Assembly: GCF_041903755.1 (NCBI RefSeq)
Contig: NZ_JBBWVE010000023.1
Span: 1-64,000 of the forward strand
From: Thiocapsa roseilacustris
GTDB taxonomy: Bacteria > Pseudomonadota > Gammaproteobacteria > Chromatiales > Chromatiaceae
Direction: 5' to 3'
DNA: 64,000 nt
Positions 45,612 through 55,700 of this stretch are shown here, piece by piece (the stretch's first letter is position 1; every line of letters begins with the position of its first letter). Made by a program: the position numbers and the translations under genes. The notes below the pieces were generated by a model, which was given only the letters and a program-made list of their open reading frames with translations, was not told the origin of the DNA and ran no database searches.

Positions 45612-45890
45612 TCATTGAATTCCCCTACAACTCTTTGACTGATAGATTTCGCCACGATGTCCCACAAGGACGACGACAACAACCAACTCGGTGTCTTGGA
45701 TCTCATAAATGATTCGATAATCGGCTACCCTGATGCGCCACGCTTCTCTTCCAGATAACTTCTTAACACCTGGCGGCCTCGGATCAGTCCCTAAATCACG
45801 TATTGCTCCTATGATTCTTTCCTGGTACGGCCGAGAAATTCTTGCCAAGGATTTCTGCGCTGATTTCTTGATTCGTATGGAGTAGCTCAC
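45612..45890 (-). CDS. relE: RelE/ParE family toxin
   Basis: The 92 residues start at GTG 45890 (MSYSIRIKKSAQKSLARIS) directly after the antitoxin stop. IIGAIRDLGTDPRPPGVKKL, AWRIRVADYRIIYEI and VLVGHRGEIY form the usual RelE mRNA interferase pattern, with the basic RIRVADYR and the C-terminal HR. The DNA is AT-richer than its BREX surroundings. With RelB it lies between the pglX remnant and the working pglX; pglX starts 24 bases downstream and may share its transcript. Confidence 0.88.
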   Translation of the reverse strand: MSYSIRIKKSAQKSLARISRPYQERIIGAIRDLGTDPRPPGVKKLSGREAWRIRVADYRIIYEIQDTELVVVVVLVGHRGEIYQSKSCRGIQ

Positions 45891-46094
45891 TCAGCTATTT
45901 CCTGTCTTGATCTCCTCAACCGCTTGATCAAAATCCATCACTTCATCTTCAGCAATATGCTGAGCCGAATCATAAGCCCGAATGTCATCTAGCTCTTCCA
46001 TGTCTTCAACGATTCCTTTCCATTCAGAATAAGGAATGATCACCGCCTTCTTATTCAGATTCTCATCTAAGATATATTCAGCATGTACGTTCAT
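45891..46094 (-). CDS. relB: RelB/Phd-type antitoxin
   Basis: The start at 46094 (MNVHAEYILDENLNKKAVI) gives 67 residues. The sequence AVIIPYSEWKGIVEDMEELDDIRAYD is the typical toxin-binding helix region of RelB/Phd-type antitoxins. The acidic tail DEVMDFDQAVEEIKTG continues to the stop, which abuts the toxin's GTG. The first part should bind DNA and repress the pair's own promoter. AT-rich sequence suggests recent arrival in the BREX operon. Confidence 0.85.
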   Translation of the reverse strand: MNVHAEYILDENLNKKAVIIPYSEWKGIVEDMEELDDIRAYDSAQHIAEDEVMDFDQAVEEIKTGNS

Positions 46095-46166
46095 GGTGTA
46101 AACTCCCTGGATCATCGTGGACTGATGCTCTTTGGTCAGCGAGCAGGACTGAAGTGTGATGCACCG

Positions 46167-46707
46167 TCACGCTTCGGCTTTCATCAGGCAGTAGGCTGCC
46201 GTTTCGACCATCGCCGTGTCCAGCACTCCGTAACCGAGAGCAGCAAAGACGGTTGGCTTCGCCTGCTTGAGCAATAATTCCTCCCGCCATTTCTGGAGCG
46301 AGGAGTAAAAACCCGGTGCGCGAGGTGTTGGCGCCGATCATTCCGTCCGCGCCGAGCACCCCGATGCCACGTTCGACAAAGGCGGCATAGAGATCGTTCT
46401 TGGTGCGCGGATACTGGCGTTCGAGCAACGAAAGTCGTCGGCGGTCGCCAGCCCTTGCCCGACCGTCCGCCACTCGCCCTCGAACGGCGGCAACTCCCGA
46501 GACAGTCGCCGGATGCGCTCGCTGACCCAATCGGCGAAGGGCGAACCGGGCACTTGCAGAAACGTTGCCGGATCGACGGGATGGATGTCCGCCAAAAGAA
46601 CTAGTGTCCCGTCCGCGGTCTGCGTGGAGTAGAAGCAGCCGATAGACCTTCAGGAACAGGTCCGCCGGTCGAATCTTGTCCTCAAAAACTGGACGCGGGC
46701 TGAGCAT
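46167..46707 (-). pseudogene. Rearranged remnant of a second pglX
   Basis: An ATG at 46707 follows the brxC stop at once, where pglX should start (MLSPRPVFEDKIRPADLFL). Behind it, in shifting frames, come pieces of a PglX-like methyltransferase. First is a target-domain-like piece (DPATFLQVPGSPFADWVSER, aligning with SSFTKVPDSPFVYWVTSQ of the intact gene). Then come catalytic-domain pieces: RQYPRTKNDLYAAFVERG, GANTSRTGF, QKWREELLLKQAKP, GYGVLDTAMVETAAYCL. The order is reversed relative to a normal pglX, and a slip at a T run near 46300 breaks the frame. The remnant ends at a stop at 46167, 73 bases before relB. Confidence 0.72.
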
Positions 46708-46710
46708 GAC

Positions 46711-49700
46711 TCACTCCAGAATGATGATAGCGCCTTCGTCGATGCACTTCTGAAGCGAATCCCGAATCAGGGTCAGGGCGTTGTCGAGCTCGGTCTGGGT
46801 TTGAATCGGCTTGTTGAAAAACGCCGAGACTCGGATCTTGCGCACCGGGGAAGGGGTCTCGCTCCCGATCGAAATCTCCTGCAACTTGACCAGGACGGAC
46901 GACTTCAACCCCTGGACCGCGGCGAGATCGGATTCCATCTCGGTCAAGCTGGCCGCGCCGAGCGCTCGGCCTTCCGCTACGCTGGTCCGTTCCTCGTCGG
47001 TGCCAACCCGGGCCTGCAGCGGCGCCATTAGAGAAGAAGCCATGCCGGGGTTGGATGATTCCAGGGGCTCCCATTCGGATCGATTCTGGATGTCCCCGAT
47101 CGCGGACTCGTAGGCCTCCCTGCGGCGATCAAAGAGATCCATATAGGCCGTGCGGTAGGCTGCCAGGATCATCTTGGTGTCGGCCGCAATGCTGGGCCAC
47201 GCGTCGATGAATGACTCGGAGGCGAGGTGGCCTTTGAGTGCTGCCACCGTTTCGCTCAGCTCGGGCGACGCCTTGTGGGCGGCGAGGCGCTGCCAGACTT
47301 GATCGGTCGCCTGTTTCGCCTGTCGGAGCAGCTCGATGGCTGCGGCGTCGAGGAACTCGCGCAGCCTGCGCACCTGATCCCTGGTCTCCCGGAAGTCGGC
47401 GCCGTTCTCCGCGAGCATGCGCACGCAGTCGTCGGAGGCGGATGATTGGATACCCGTCAGGGTCTGCTGATACTCGAGGACCATGTCGAGAAGTGGAAGT
47501 TGATTGGCCTCGACAGTGGTCTTTAGCGGGTAGAGCTTCTCCAGCTCATCCGCGGCAACCGCCTTGAACGCCGCGGCGATGGCGCCTTCCTCGACATCCA
47601 CCTCTTCGCCGATCAGGTCTTCGAGCTGCAGCACTGCCTGCGTGAGTGTCTTGAGGCCGACCGAGAGTCGAGGCGAGAACAGCGAGGACCGGAAGGCCGG
47701 ATTGCTGGTGAAGGGGGTTCGAGCGGCCGGGTCCTGGTAGTTGTGGAACAGGTTGCCCTGGTAGGTGACCTGGATCTCGCCCGCACGGAACAGCGCCGCG
47801 AGGATGAGGCGAAGCATGTCGCGCTCCCAGCCATAGGGCGTGCCGCCAAAACGCTTTTCCAAAGCCTTGCCCATGCGGCTGTCCTTGTTGCCGTAGTCAT
47901 GCTCCGTCTTGAGATAGTCCAACACCTCTTTGGCGACATCGGCATGCCTGTTCACGACGGTCTTGGAGCCGTCTTTGACGACCAGACCGAGGCCCTGATC
48001 GCCGCTGTAGAAGACGTTGGGGAGGGCCTTCAGATCGGCAGCCTTGAGGATCTGCTCGGCCTCGTCGCCCTTGAGCGGTCGCGAGCCCATCTGCAATTTG
48101 GGGTACAGATCGGGCACGACCTGACCGAAGAGCTTCTTCAGGATGTCGCTTAATCCCTTGCCCAGACCGGACGCGTCCTTCTGCACGCCACGGAACATGC
48201 CGGTGCCGGCTGCCATGGCCTCGGTCAGCTTGTCTTGCAGGCGGCCGCCGTAGACATTCTTTGCGTTCTTTTCGTCCTGGAGGCAGCTTGCCTCGTCGGG
48301 GCTGATTTTCTGCTGGGCGCTGAGTTGGTTGTATTTGTCGACCATCCGTCGCGAGGCGTGGAGTTGGCCGACGAGCTCGTCGATCTCGGGCGTCACGCAG
48401 AACAACCAGTAGAGGTCGGCCTCATTTGATGCCTGTTGGCTTTCCGTGCGCATCTCCTCGATGCGCTTGGCAAGCTCCCCGGCATCCTCGGCGACGCACA
48501 ACATCAATGGCAGCTCGCCGTCGTCGCCGATGCCCGTGCCGTCCACGCTGATCCCGACGCGGAAGGAGCGGTTCTGGTAGCGGAAGGTCTTGAGCGCCGG
48601 TTCATCGAAGATCTGCTGAAGCGCCGTGCGAATCAGCTCGTTTCGCTCGCGGGGTTTTGGCTCCAGATGCGCGCGACGTTCGGTTTCCCAGTTTTTTTCC
48701 TGGGCGGTTTGGAGTTTCCAGCCTTCCTCGGTGTTGCGGATGAATTGGGCCGTCCACAAGCGCTTGACTGCGGCCTGGACCTCGTTGATCGGGGCCTGCT
48801 TGCCAACCGCGTCGACGAGCATCGCCGCAAGATTGGCCTCGGTGCGCGGTAGATCGCGAATGAACTCGAGCAGGCAGATGGCCTTGGCCACGCGCAGCGA
48901 CCAGCCTTGATCTTCGGCATCGTCCTTGAATCGCTCCGCGATCTGATGGACATCCGTGCGCTTCTCGCTCGACAGGTTTCCTTCGACCAATTCGTAAACC
49001 TTGTCCATCGTGACCAAAGCGCCGACGGGCTTTCTGGCGAAGGCGGTGCGTTCCGACACCAGCATCTCATAGGCTTGCTTGATGATGGTGCGGTTGCTGC
49101 CGCCATAGTGCCGTGGCGCGCCGGGCTGCAAGCGAATGCCCGACATGATCCCGATACAGAGGTCGATATAGTGCGGTGGATAGGGGTAAAAGTGGACGAA
49201 ATCATCCGCATTGATGTCCGTCCGACGCGCGCTGCGTTCCAGTCGCAAGGCCAAATTCAAGACGCCTTCATTCTCCGAGAAGTGCTTGCGCAATAGCGCA
49301 TCCGCTTCGGGTTTCTTCCCGAGGACGCGCTTGGTTGCGACCTCGCGGATATCCGATGGCGCGAGATCCACCCGATAGTGGAAACGATCCTGGAGCTTGG
49401 CTAACTCGACCCGCTTGGAGTCGATGGCGGCGACGACTTCATCGAGCTTTTCCTGGGACGTGACGACAATCCAACAGGGCGCGATGATCTTGCGGGCCTT
49501 GACGAGATTCTTGCCGACCTTTCCGAATTCTTCGATGGTGGCCCGTAAGTCCTCGATCTTGTCTCCGCTACGCGCGACGTGCTGGCCGACCTCATCAATA
49601 ATGAACACCAGTGCCATGCCCGGTCGACGCCGTCCCCAGAGCTCGAAGGTACGCTCGACAACCTTGCTCACGGACATGGCAGTGTCCCGGTGACGCAGGG

Positions 49701-50376
49701 CATGCGACCAGGAATCTGCCGTCGGGTAGGTAGCTGGATCAAGCGCATGCAGAATGGCGCTGGCCCGGGAGACCTTCTGCGCACCGGCGCGGACGATCTC
49801 CCAATCCTTGTCGAATAGCGTCTTGCAGGTGGACATGAAGAGCGTGAGCTTCTCTTCGGTTTCAAGCTCGATCTCGAGCTCTGCAATATCGAAGTCTTCC
49901 GCATAACCAAGCTCACGCAACAGCACGCTGTACATCAGCTCGGCAATACGCTGAGTGACCTTGCGCGTATCCGCCTCTTTGGCAACTTCAAAGAGAATGA
50001 CTCCCGTAGGTGTCTGGGTATTGATCAGGTCGAGTAATGCGCCGACGCGCTGATCGGCAAGCTGTTCCTTGAACAGCTGCGAGAATCCGACGCCGAAGAG
50101 TGGTGCGTTGACCAGTGCATAGGCCAGATTCTTGGCAAAGAAGCTCTTTCCCGAGCCAAAGAAGCCAGATATCCAAATGCCGATGCTTTCGTGCGGGTCG
50201 GACGGGGCTTCGGCGATTGCTTTCAGCAGATCGTGATATTGCTCGCGAATACTGTCGGTGGCGACGTATTCGGTGATTTCCGCGTAGACCGACTGCTCGT
50301 CCGTCTGATCGACCTGCACGATCTCTTCGATCTTGCGGGCGAGGTCGCGTACCAGAAGCTCGCCAATGCTCGTCAT
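46711..50376 (-). CDS. brxC: BREX P-loop protein BrxC
   Basis: Large ATPase of 1221 residues with the BrxC start MTSIGELLVRDLARKIEEIV. Walker A is GIWISGFFGSGKSFFAKNLA (about residue 75) and Walker B is MALVFIIDEVGQHVARSGDK near residue 260. The long remainder is helical with coiled-coil tendency (for example 620-720 and 900-1150). BrxC is essential for BREX defence and methylation in characterised type I systems; its mechanism is not settled. It follows brxB by 17 bases. The gene is intact. Confidence 0.93.
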   Translation of the reverse strand: MTSIGELLVRDLARKIEEIVQVDQTDEQSVYAEITEYVATDSIREQYHDLLKAIAEAPSDPHESIGIWISGFFGSGKSFFAKNLAYALVNAPLFGVGFSQLFKEQLADQRVGALLDLINTQTPTGVILFEVAKEADTRKVTQRIAELMYSVLLRELGYAEDFDIAELEIELETEEKLTLFMSTCKTLFDKDWEIVRAGAQKVSRASAILHALDPATYPTADSWSHALRHRDTAMSVSKVVERTFELWGRRRPGMALVFIIDEVGQHVARSGDKIEDLRATIEEFGKVGKNLVKARKIIAPCWIVVTSQEKLDEVVAAIDSKRVELAKLQDRFHYRVDLAPSDIREVATKRVLGKKPEADALLRKHFSENEGVLNLALRLERSARRTDINADDFVHFYPYPPHYIDLCIGIMSGIRLQPGAPRHYGGSNRTIIKQAYEMLVSERTAFARKPVGALVTMDKVYELVEGNLSSEKRTDVHQIAERFKDDAEDQGWSLRVAKAICLLEFIRDLPRTEANLAAMLVDAVGKQAPINEVQAAVKRLWTAQFIRNTEEGWKLQTAQEKNWETERRAHLEPKPRERNELIRTALQQIFDEPALKTFRYQNRSFRVGISVDGTGIGDDGELPLMLCVAEDAGELAKRIEEMRTESQQASNEADLYWLFCVTPEIDELVGQLHASRRMVDKYNQLSAQQKISPDEASCLQDEKNAKNVYGGRLQDKLTEAMAAGTGMFRGVQKDASGLGKGLSDILKKLFGQVVPDLYPKLQMGSRPLKGDEAEQILKAADLKALPNVFYSGDQGLGLVVKDGSKTVVNRHADVAKEVLDYLKTEHDYGNKDSRMGKALEKRFGGTPYGWERDMLRLILAALFRAGEIQVTYQGNLFHNYQDPAARTPFTSNPAFRSSLFSPRLSVGLKTLTQAVLQLEDLIGEEVDVEEGAIAAAFKAVAADELEKLYPLKTTVEANQLPLLDMVLEYQQTLTGIQSSASDDCVRMLAENGADFRETRDQVRRLREFLDAAAIELLRQAKQATDQVWQRLAAHKASPELSETVAALKGHLASESFIDAWPSIAADTKMILAAYRTAYMDLFDRRREAYESAIGDIQNRSEWEPLESSNPGMASSLMAPLQARVGTDEERTSVAEGRALGAASLTEMESDLAAVQGLKSSVLVKLQEISIGSETPSPVRKIRVSAFFNKPIQTQTELDNALTLIRDSLQKCIDEGAIIILE

Positions 50377-50393
50377 GTGTCCGGATCCTTGCT

Positions 50394-50993
50394 TCAGCCG
50401 TAAATTTTGACGCGGTAGTTGCCCAGTGCGTCTCGGTCTTTCAAATCCATGAAACGCAGACCTGTCGTGCCTTCAATGGAACCGGGATAACAGAGGATCG
50501 TCGTGACCATCGTCTTGCCGTGCATCTTATCCAGAAGCATCGACATGTGGAATATTCCCGGCGACATCGCCGCCACGCGCGTCAGAAAGACGATCGAGCC
50601 ATCCGGGTCGATGGAGGCGAGTCGCGCGGCAAGCAGATCCCATAAGGGCACCCAGACCTTGCTGGACAAATAGGTGGTCAATTGTTGCTGGGCCTCGGTA
50701 TAGCCACGGGATTTTTCCAGCGCGATGATGGCGTCCAAGCCCTCTTCATCGTCTTTTTTCCGCACCAGATCCAGGGCAGACCAGAGCAGATCCGACATGG
50801 AGACGAAGTGAACCGCTTTACCCATCCCTTCCAGGCGTGTCGCGAGCAGTTTGATCTCCCGACGAAGATTCCATTCCTCGGCTGTGTCGTAGCGCATGAT
50901 CGCAAAAGGCAGATCATGATAGACGTTGATCCGGGGCGGCACGGCCTTCAGATCGCTCTCGATCTGAGCGATGCTATCTTTGAGCGAGGACAT
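50394..50993 (-). CDS. brxB: BREX protein BrxB (DUF1788)
   Basis: The 199 residues match BrxB/DUF1788 in length and pattern: INVYHDLPFAIMRYDTAEEW near residue 25 and GSIVFLTRVAAMSPGIFHMS with CYPGSIEGTTGLRFMD near the end. Required for BREX function; biochemical activity unknown. Its start lies inside the last codons of brxA (20-base overlap), so translation is coupled. Confidence 0.93.
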   Translation of the reverse strand: MSSLKDSIAQIESDLKAVPPRINVYHDLPFAIMRYDTAEEWNLRREIKLLATRLEGMGKAVHFVSMSDLLWSALDLVRKKDDEEGLDAIIALEKSRGYTEAQQQLTTYLSSKVWVPLWDLLAARLASIDPDGSIVFLTRVAAMSPGIFHMSMLLDKMHGKTMVTTILCYPGSIEGTTGLRFMDLKDRDALGNYRVKIYG

Positions 50994-51753
50994 GCGCGTA
51001 CTCCTCGAGTGTGCTCGCGGGAAAGGTCAATCGGCTGACACTGCCGGCAACGTGATACTCCAGGAGATCCCGTTGATGGGCCTCAAAGAGTAATCGCTCG
51101 ACGTCGTCTCTGGTGAGAAAAAAGAGCTTCCAGTCGGCAAGCTCAAGCAGTTTGGCGCCCGAGGGTTGGTGCTGCTTCAGGTAAAAGACGATGTAGGCGA
51201 ACGCCTCATGGGCGAGAAACACCGGGGCGATGCGTTTGTTGACACGTCCTTGGAGTACACCGAAGTCCCGAAGGGCCGACACCAAACCCTGCGAAATGCG
51301 CACGATGGTCGGCTCCGACCAGTGTCCGCTCGTCTTTCCTTGATCGACCCACCGGGTCAACGACCGTTGGAAACTCGACATATTGATGTCCACTAATCCC
51401 TGCTCGCGCATCGGGATCAGGATCTCGGTTACGGCATCATGAATCAACGGGTCCGCACGGGCGGTGTGAAAATACAGGATCTTCGCCAGTGCGGCGGCGG
51501 GGAACTGCCCGCGAACCAGCGTCACAAGCGCTTTGGTGATCGAATCGTCCATGAGGTAGCGCTGCCGGAAGATCGCCAGAATATCTTCCACGCGTGAGCG
51601 CGACGCCTTTCCGAAGACGTTGTCCCGCCGCGCGCGGTCGATGTTTGCTTCCATTGACGCCGTCAAATCCCAGTGTGCAAGGAGTGTCCTCGTGTCCGCG
51701 ATCAAGGCCCCGGCCTTGATGATTCTTGACGAGTACGGGACGCTCGATACCAT
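50974..51753 (-). CDS. brxA: BREX protein BrxA (DUF1819)
   Basis: First gene of the BREX operon. From ATG 51753 (MVSSVPYSSRIIKAGALIAD) it has 259 residues; the frame is open to 51816 (MSVRGSAIDD), and the choice is uncertain. The DUF1819 pattern is clear: LAHWDLTASMEANIDRARRD, NVFGKASRSRVEDIL, IFRQRYL. Characterised BrxA proteins are small DNA-binding proteins. No regulator of the BrxR/WYL type precedes it; the operon promoter should lie in the 430-bp gap upstream. Confidence 0.92.
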   Translation of the reverse strand: MVSSVPYSSRIIKAGALIADTRTLLAHWDLTASMEANIDRARRDNVFGKASRSRVEDILAIFRQRYLMDDSITKALVTLVRGQFPAAALAKILYFHTARADPLIHDAVTEILIPMREQGLVDINMSSFQRSLTRWVDQGKTSGHWSEPTIVRISQGLVSALRDFGVLQGRVNKRIAPVFLAHEAFAYIVFYLKQHQPSGAKLLELADWKLFFLTRDDVERLLFEAHQRDLLEYHVAGSVSRLTFPASTLEEYAHVLAQR

Positions 51754-51816
51754 GCCGCGTCGGCCGGCTCTGTGTGGCGGGCCTCTGTCATCGATAGCTG
51801 ATCCTCGCACACTCAT

Positions 51817-52248
51817 GGTCTCTCACAAAAAGTCCTGCGCTGATGGTATCTGTCGCGCCCCGATGATGCCGGGGACTGGCGCCTTGAATCCAGAGGTCGG
51901 ACTGGGGCTGAAACCGGCGCGGTCCCTCGGACTGCCGCCGGAGCGAGGCTGGGATGGCCACCGACAAGGGTAAGCAGTATGAAACCAGGCGGCCTGGATC
52001 GACAACCGATGCAGTGCATGTGTCAGGGTTTCGACAGGACTCACGCAGGTCTTTTGTGCTGATCGGCTGCGAGATTCGCGCGACCGGCCAGATTCGGCCA
52101 GATTCGACCAGCCCGCAGGAGAATAGCCCATCTCGGACGGGGCACGAGTGCCCGGACGCCATAGCGCAAGATTCGGTTAGGCGTTAGGCTGTCGACTGCC
52201 GGGCGCGCGAGCTTCGCCCGGATTCGTGTTTATCGAGCGACCTCATCC
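51817..52248. other. Upstream region of the BREX operon, no gene seen
   Basis: The 430 bases between brxA and a divergent nucleotidyltransferase gene contain only unconvincing frames. The BREX promoter is expected near 51830-51900 on the minus strand, but no clear -35/-10 pair was identified. No att site, tRNA end or integrase is present. The right edge of the BREX island probably lies here. Confidence 0.4.
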
Positions 52249-52551
52249 ATGCGACTCACATCCGATCAGGTACTCACCATCCTCGGCACGGCATCGCGCT
52301 TCTCGGGAGAGGATGCCGTGGTCTATCTCTTCGGCTCGCGGCTCGACGACCGGGCCAGAGGCGGCGATGTCGACCTGCTGATCGAGACCCCGCAGGGCCT
52401 GACGCTCCTCGAACGCGCCCGTCTCAAGGTGGAACTGGAGGATGGGTTGGGGCTGCCGGTCGATGTCATCTCCCAGGCACGCGATGCGGAGCCCACACCC
52501 TTTCAGCGCATCGCGCGAGCGGGCGCCGTCCGGCTGGATGCTCGGTCGTGA
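52249..52551 (+). CDS. MNT-type nucleotidyltransferase, apparently without partner
   Basis: The 100 residues contain VYLFGSRLDDRARGGDVDLL, the GS-x(n)-D-x-D signature of minimal nucleotidyltransferases (MntA-like antitoxins). Such genes are normally followed by a HEPN toxin gene. Here a GTG overlapping the stop (52548) opens a frame of only 15 codons that ends before a dispersed repeat at 52650, so the partner seems to have been lost. It stands between the BREX island and hrpA. Confidence 0.7.
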   Translation: MRLTSDQVLTILGTASRFSGEDAVVYLFGSRLDDRARGGDVDLLIETPQGLTLLERARLKVELEDGLGLPVDVISQARDAEPTPFQRIARAGAVRLDARS

Positions 52552-52649
52552 CCGGCCGGGCGCTGGACCCGGAACGCGCACCTTGCGGTGATTAAGGATT
52601 TTTCCGGCCTTTGTCGGGACGCGGTTTGAAATCAAGCGCTTTTAATACC

Positions 52650-52737
52650 TTAAACCGCGCCAGCTCCGACAGTTAACGGAGCTGGGACGGCCAATCCCAT
52701 CCAACAAACGACGCATATCGCATCGGGCGCGGTTTAA
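52650..52737. repeat. Dispersed palindromic element Y
   Basis: An 88-bp element with perfect 12-bp terminal inverted repeats TTAAACCGCGCC and GGCGCGGTTTAA. Inside, AGCTCCGACAGTTAACGGAGCT forms a hairpin, followed by GGCCAATCCCATCCAACAAA. A further GCGGTTTGAAA with AT-rich sequence lies to its left (from 52621). It ends seven bases before the hrpA start codon. Confidence 0.85.
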
Positions 52738-52743
52738 GCATCC

Positions 52744-55700
52744 TTGACCGACCACCAGTTCCCCACCGACGACGACCTCGGCACCTGCCTGATTCAGGAC
52801 CGCCACCGGCTGCGCCAACGTCTGCGCGGCTTGCGCCGTCGCGCGCGTGCGGGCGAGCCGTTCGAGCGCGGTCTGCTTGCCGTCGGGCAGACGCTGCGCG
52901 AATCCCAGGCGCTTGTCGAGCGTCGTCGAGCCGGTGTGCCGGCGTTGATTCCCTACCCGCCGGAGCTTCCGGTCAGCGAGCGCCGCGCCGAGATCGCCGA
53001 GCAGATCGCCGCCCATCAGGTCATCGTGCTCTGCGGAGAGACCGGCTCGGGCAAATCGACCCAGTTGCCTAAGCTCTGTCTGGATCTGGGGCGCGGGCTT
53101 TTTGGGCGGATCGGCCACACTCAGCCACGCCGGATCGCCGCGCGCAGTCTCGCCAATCGCATCGCGCAGGAGCTGGGCGGGGTGCCCGGCGCCCTGGTCG
53201 GGGACAAGGTGCGTTTTCATGACCGGGTGCGCCAGGAGACCGCGATCAAGTTGATGACCGACGGCATCCTGCTCGCCGAGATCCAGCAGGATCGGCTGCT
53301 CAACGAGTACGACACCCTGATCATCGACGAGGCCCACGAGCGCAGCCTCAACATCGATGTCCTGCTCGGCTATCTGAAGGGTCTGCTGCCGCGCCGACCG
53401 GACCTGAAGCTGATCGTCACCTCCGCGACCATCGATCCGCAGCGCTTCGCCGCGCATTTCGCCGATGGGCAAGGCCGCCCGGCGCCCATCCTCGAGATCT
53501 CGGGTCGGACCTATCCGGTCGAGGTCCGCTATCGCCCGCCCGAGGACGAATCGGTCGGCGAGCGCGACGAGACGATGCAGCAGGCGATCTCGGACGCGGT
53601 CGGCGAGCTGGCGCGCGTCGGACGCGGCGACGTGCTGGTCTTCCTCTCCGGCGAGCGCGAGATCCGCGAGACCGCCGAGACCCTGCGTAAGCATCATCCG
53701 CCCGCCACCGAGATCTTGCCGCTCTACGCCCGCCAAGGACCGCAGGAGCAGGCGCGGATCTTCCAGTCGCACGGCACCCGCCGCGTGGTGCTGGCGACCA
53801 ATGTCGCCGAGACCTCGCTGACCGTACCCGGCATCCATTACGTCATCGATCCGGGCTTCGCGCGGATCAGCCGCTACAGCCACCGCCGCCAGCTCCAACG
53901 CCTGCCTGTCGAGCGCATCTCGCGCGCCTCGGCCGATCAGCGCAAGGGACGCTGCGGGCGGGTCGCGTCCGGCATCTGCATCCGGCTCTACAGCGAGGAC
54001 AACCTCGCCGCCCGTGCGGCCTTCACCGAGCCGGAGATCCAGCGCACCAACCTCGCCGCCGTCATCCTGCGCATGAAGCTGCTCGGCTTCGGCGATGTGG
54101 CCGACTTTCCCTTCCTGGATCCGCCCGACCCGCGTCTGGTCGCCGACGGCGAGCGCACACTCGAGGAGCTGGCCGCGCTCGATGCCCGCGGCGAGCTGAC
54201 CGAGCTGGGTCGCCGGCTTGCGCGTCTGCCGGTCGACCCGCGGATCGGACGCATCCTGCTCGCCGCCGCGGAGCAGCAGTGTCTGGCCGAGGTGCTGGTG
54301 ATTGCCGCCGCGTTGAGCGTCCAGGATCCGCGCGAGCGTCCGCACGAGCAGCGCGCCGCCGCCGATCAGATCCATGCCACCTTTGCCCATCCGGATTCGG
54401 ACTTCCTGAGCTTCCTCAACCTTTGGCGCTTTCTGGAGAAGGAGCGCAAGGCGCTTTCACGCAACCAGTTTCGCCAGCTCTGTCAACGTCACTTCCTCTC
54501 CTACAACCGGGTGCAGGAATGGCGCGACATCGAGACCCAACTGCGCGAGCAGATCCTGGAGATGGGCTTTAAGGAGAATCAGACCGCCGGCACCGAGGAG
54601 CAGATCCACCGGGCGTTGCTGACGGGACTGCTGAACCACATCGGCGCGCTCGATACGAATCACGAGTACATGGGCGCGCGCAACAGCCGCTATCGCATCC
54701 ATCCCAGCTCGGCACTCTTCAAGACGTCGCCCAAATGGATCCTGGCGGCCGAGCGGGTCGAGACCACACGCGCCTACGGGCGCATCGTGGCGCGCGTGCA
54801 GCCGGCCTGGATCGAAGCCGCGGGGCAGCATCTGCTGCAACGCAGCTATTTCGAGCCGCACTGGCAGGCGAAGACCGGGCAGGTTGCGGCCTACGAGAAG
54901 GTGACCCTGTTCGGCGTCACCCTGGTGCCCAAGCGGCGCGTCAACTACGGACCCATCAACCCGGCCGAGTCGCGCGAGATCTTCATCCGCTTCGCACTGG
55001 TGGAAGGCGACTTCAGCACCCGCGCACCCTTCTGGCGTCACAACCAGGAGCTGATCGCCTCGATCCATCACCTCGAAGCCAAATCGCGCCGCCGCGATAT
55101 CCTGGTCGACGAGGAGGCGCTCTATGCCTTCTACGACCAACGTATCCCCGCGGGAATCTATTCCACGCCTCAGCTCGAGCAGTGGCTGCGCAAAGCGACC
55201 CGTGCGGATCCCAAGCTCCTGCATCTACGCCCGGCCGATCTGATGCAGCACGAGGCCGAGGGGATCACGCCGGACCATTTCCCCGATCGGCTCCAGGTCG
55301 GCGCCACCGCGCTGCCGCTCGAATACCGCTTCGAGCCCGGCGAGTCGGCCGACGGCTTGACCCTGACCGTGCCCTTGCCGCTCATCAATCAGGTGACCGC
55401 CGAGCGGCTGGATTGGCTGGTGCCGGGTCTCTTGGAGGCGCGCATCACGGCCCTATTGCGCGGTCTGCCGAAAGGGTTGCGTACGGCGCTGGTCCCGGTG
55501 CCGGACACCGCTGCGCGTTTGGCCGGCGGACTCAAGGCAGCGCTCGCCGAGGCCAAGGCGCCGGTCGATCGGCCGCTGACACAGGTCCTCGCCGAGCGGA
55601 TCGCGGCCGAGCTTGGCCTGCGCATCCCCGAAGACGCCTGGGACCGTGACGCCATCCCGGCGCATCTGCGGATGAAGGTCCGACTCGTCGACGAGGCGGG

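Noticed and set aside
51788..52162. A 124-residue frame upstream of brxA as a BREX regulator
   Set aside because: Composition is irregular, there is no helix-turn-helix, and overlapping frames of similar length exist; nothing supports it as a gene.
52642..54390. A 582-residue open frame antisense to hrpA
   Set aside because: It is the complement of the conserved helicase core, with no motif of its own; the hrpA motifs prove the other strand.
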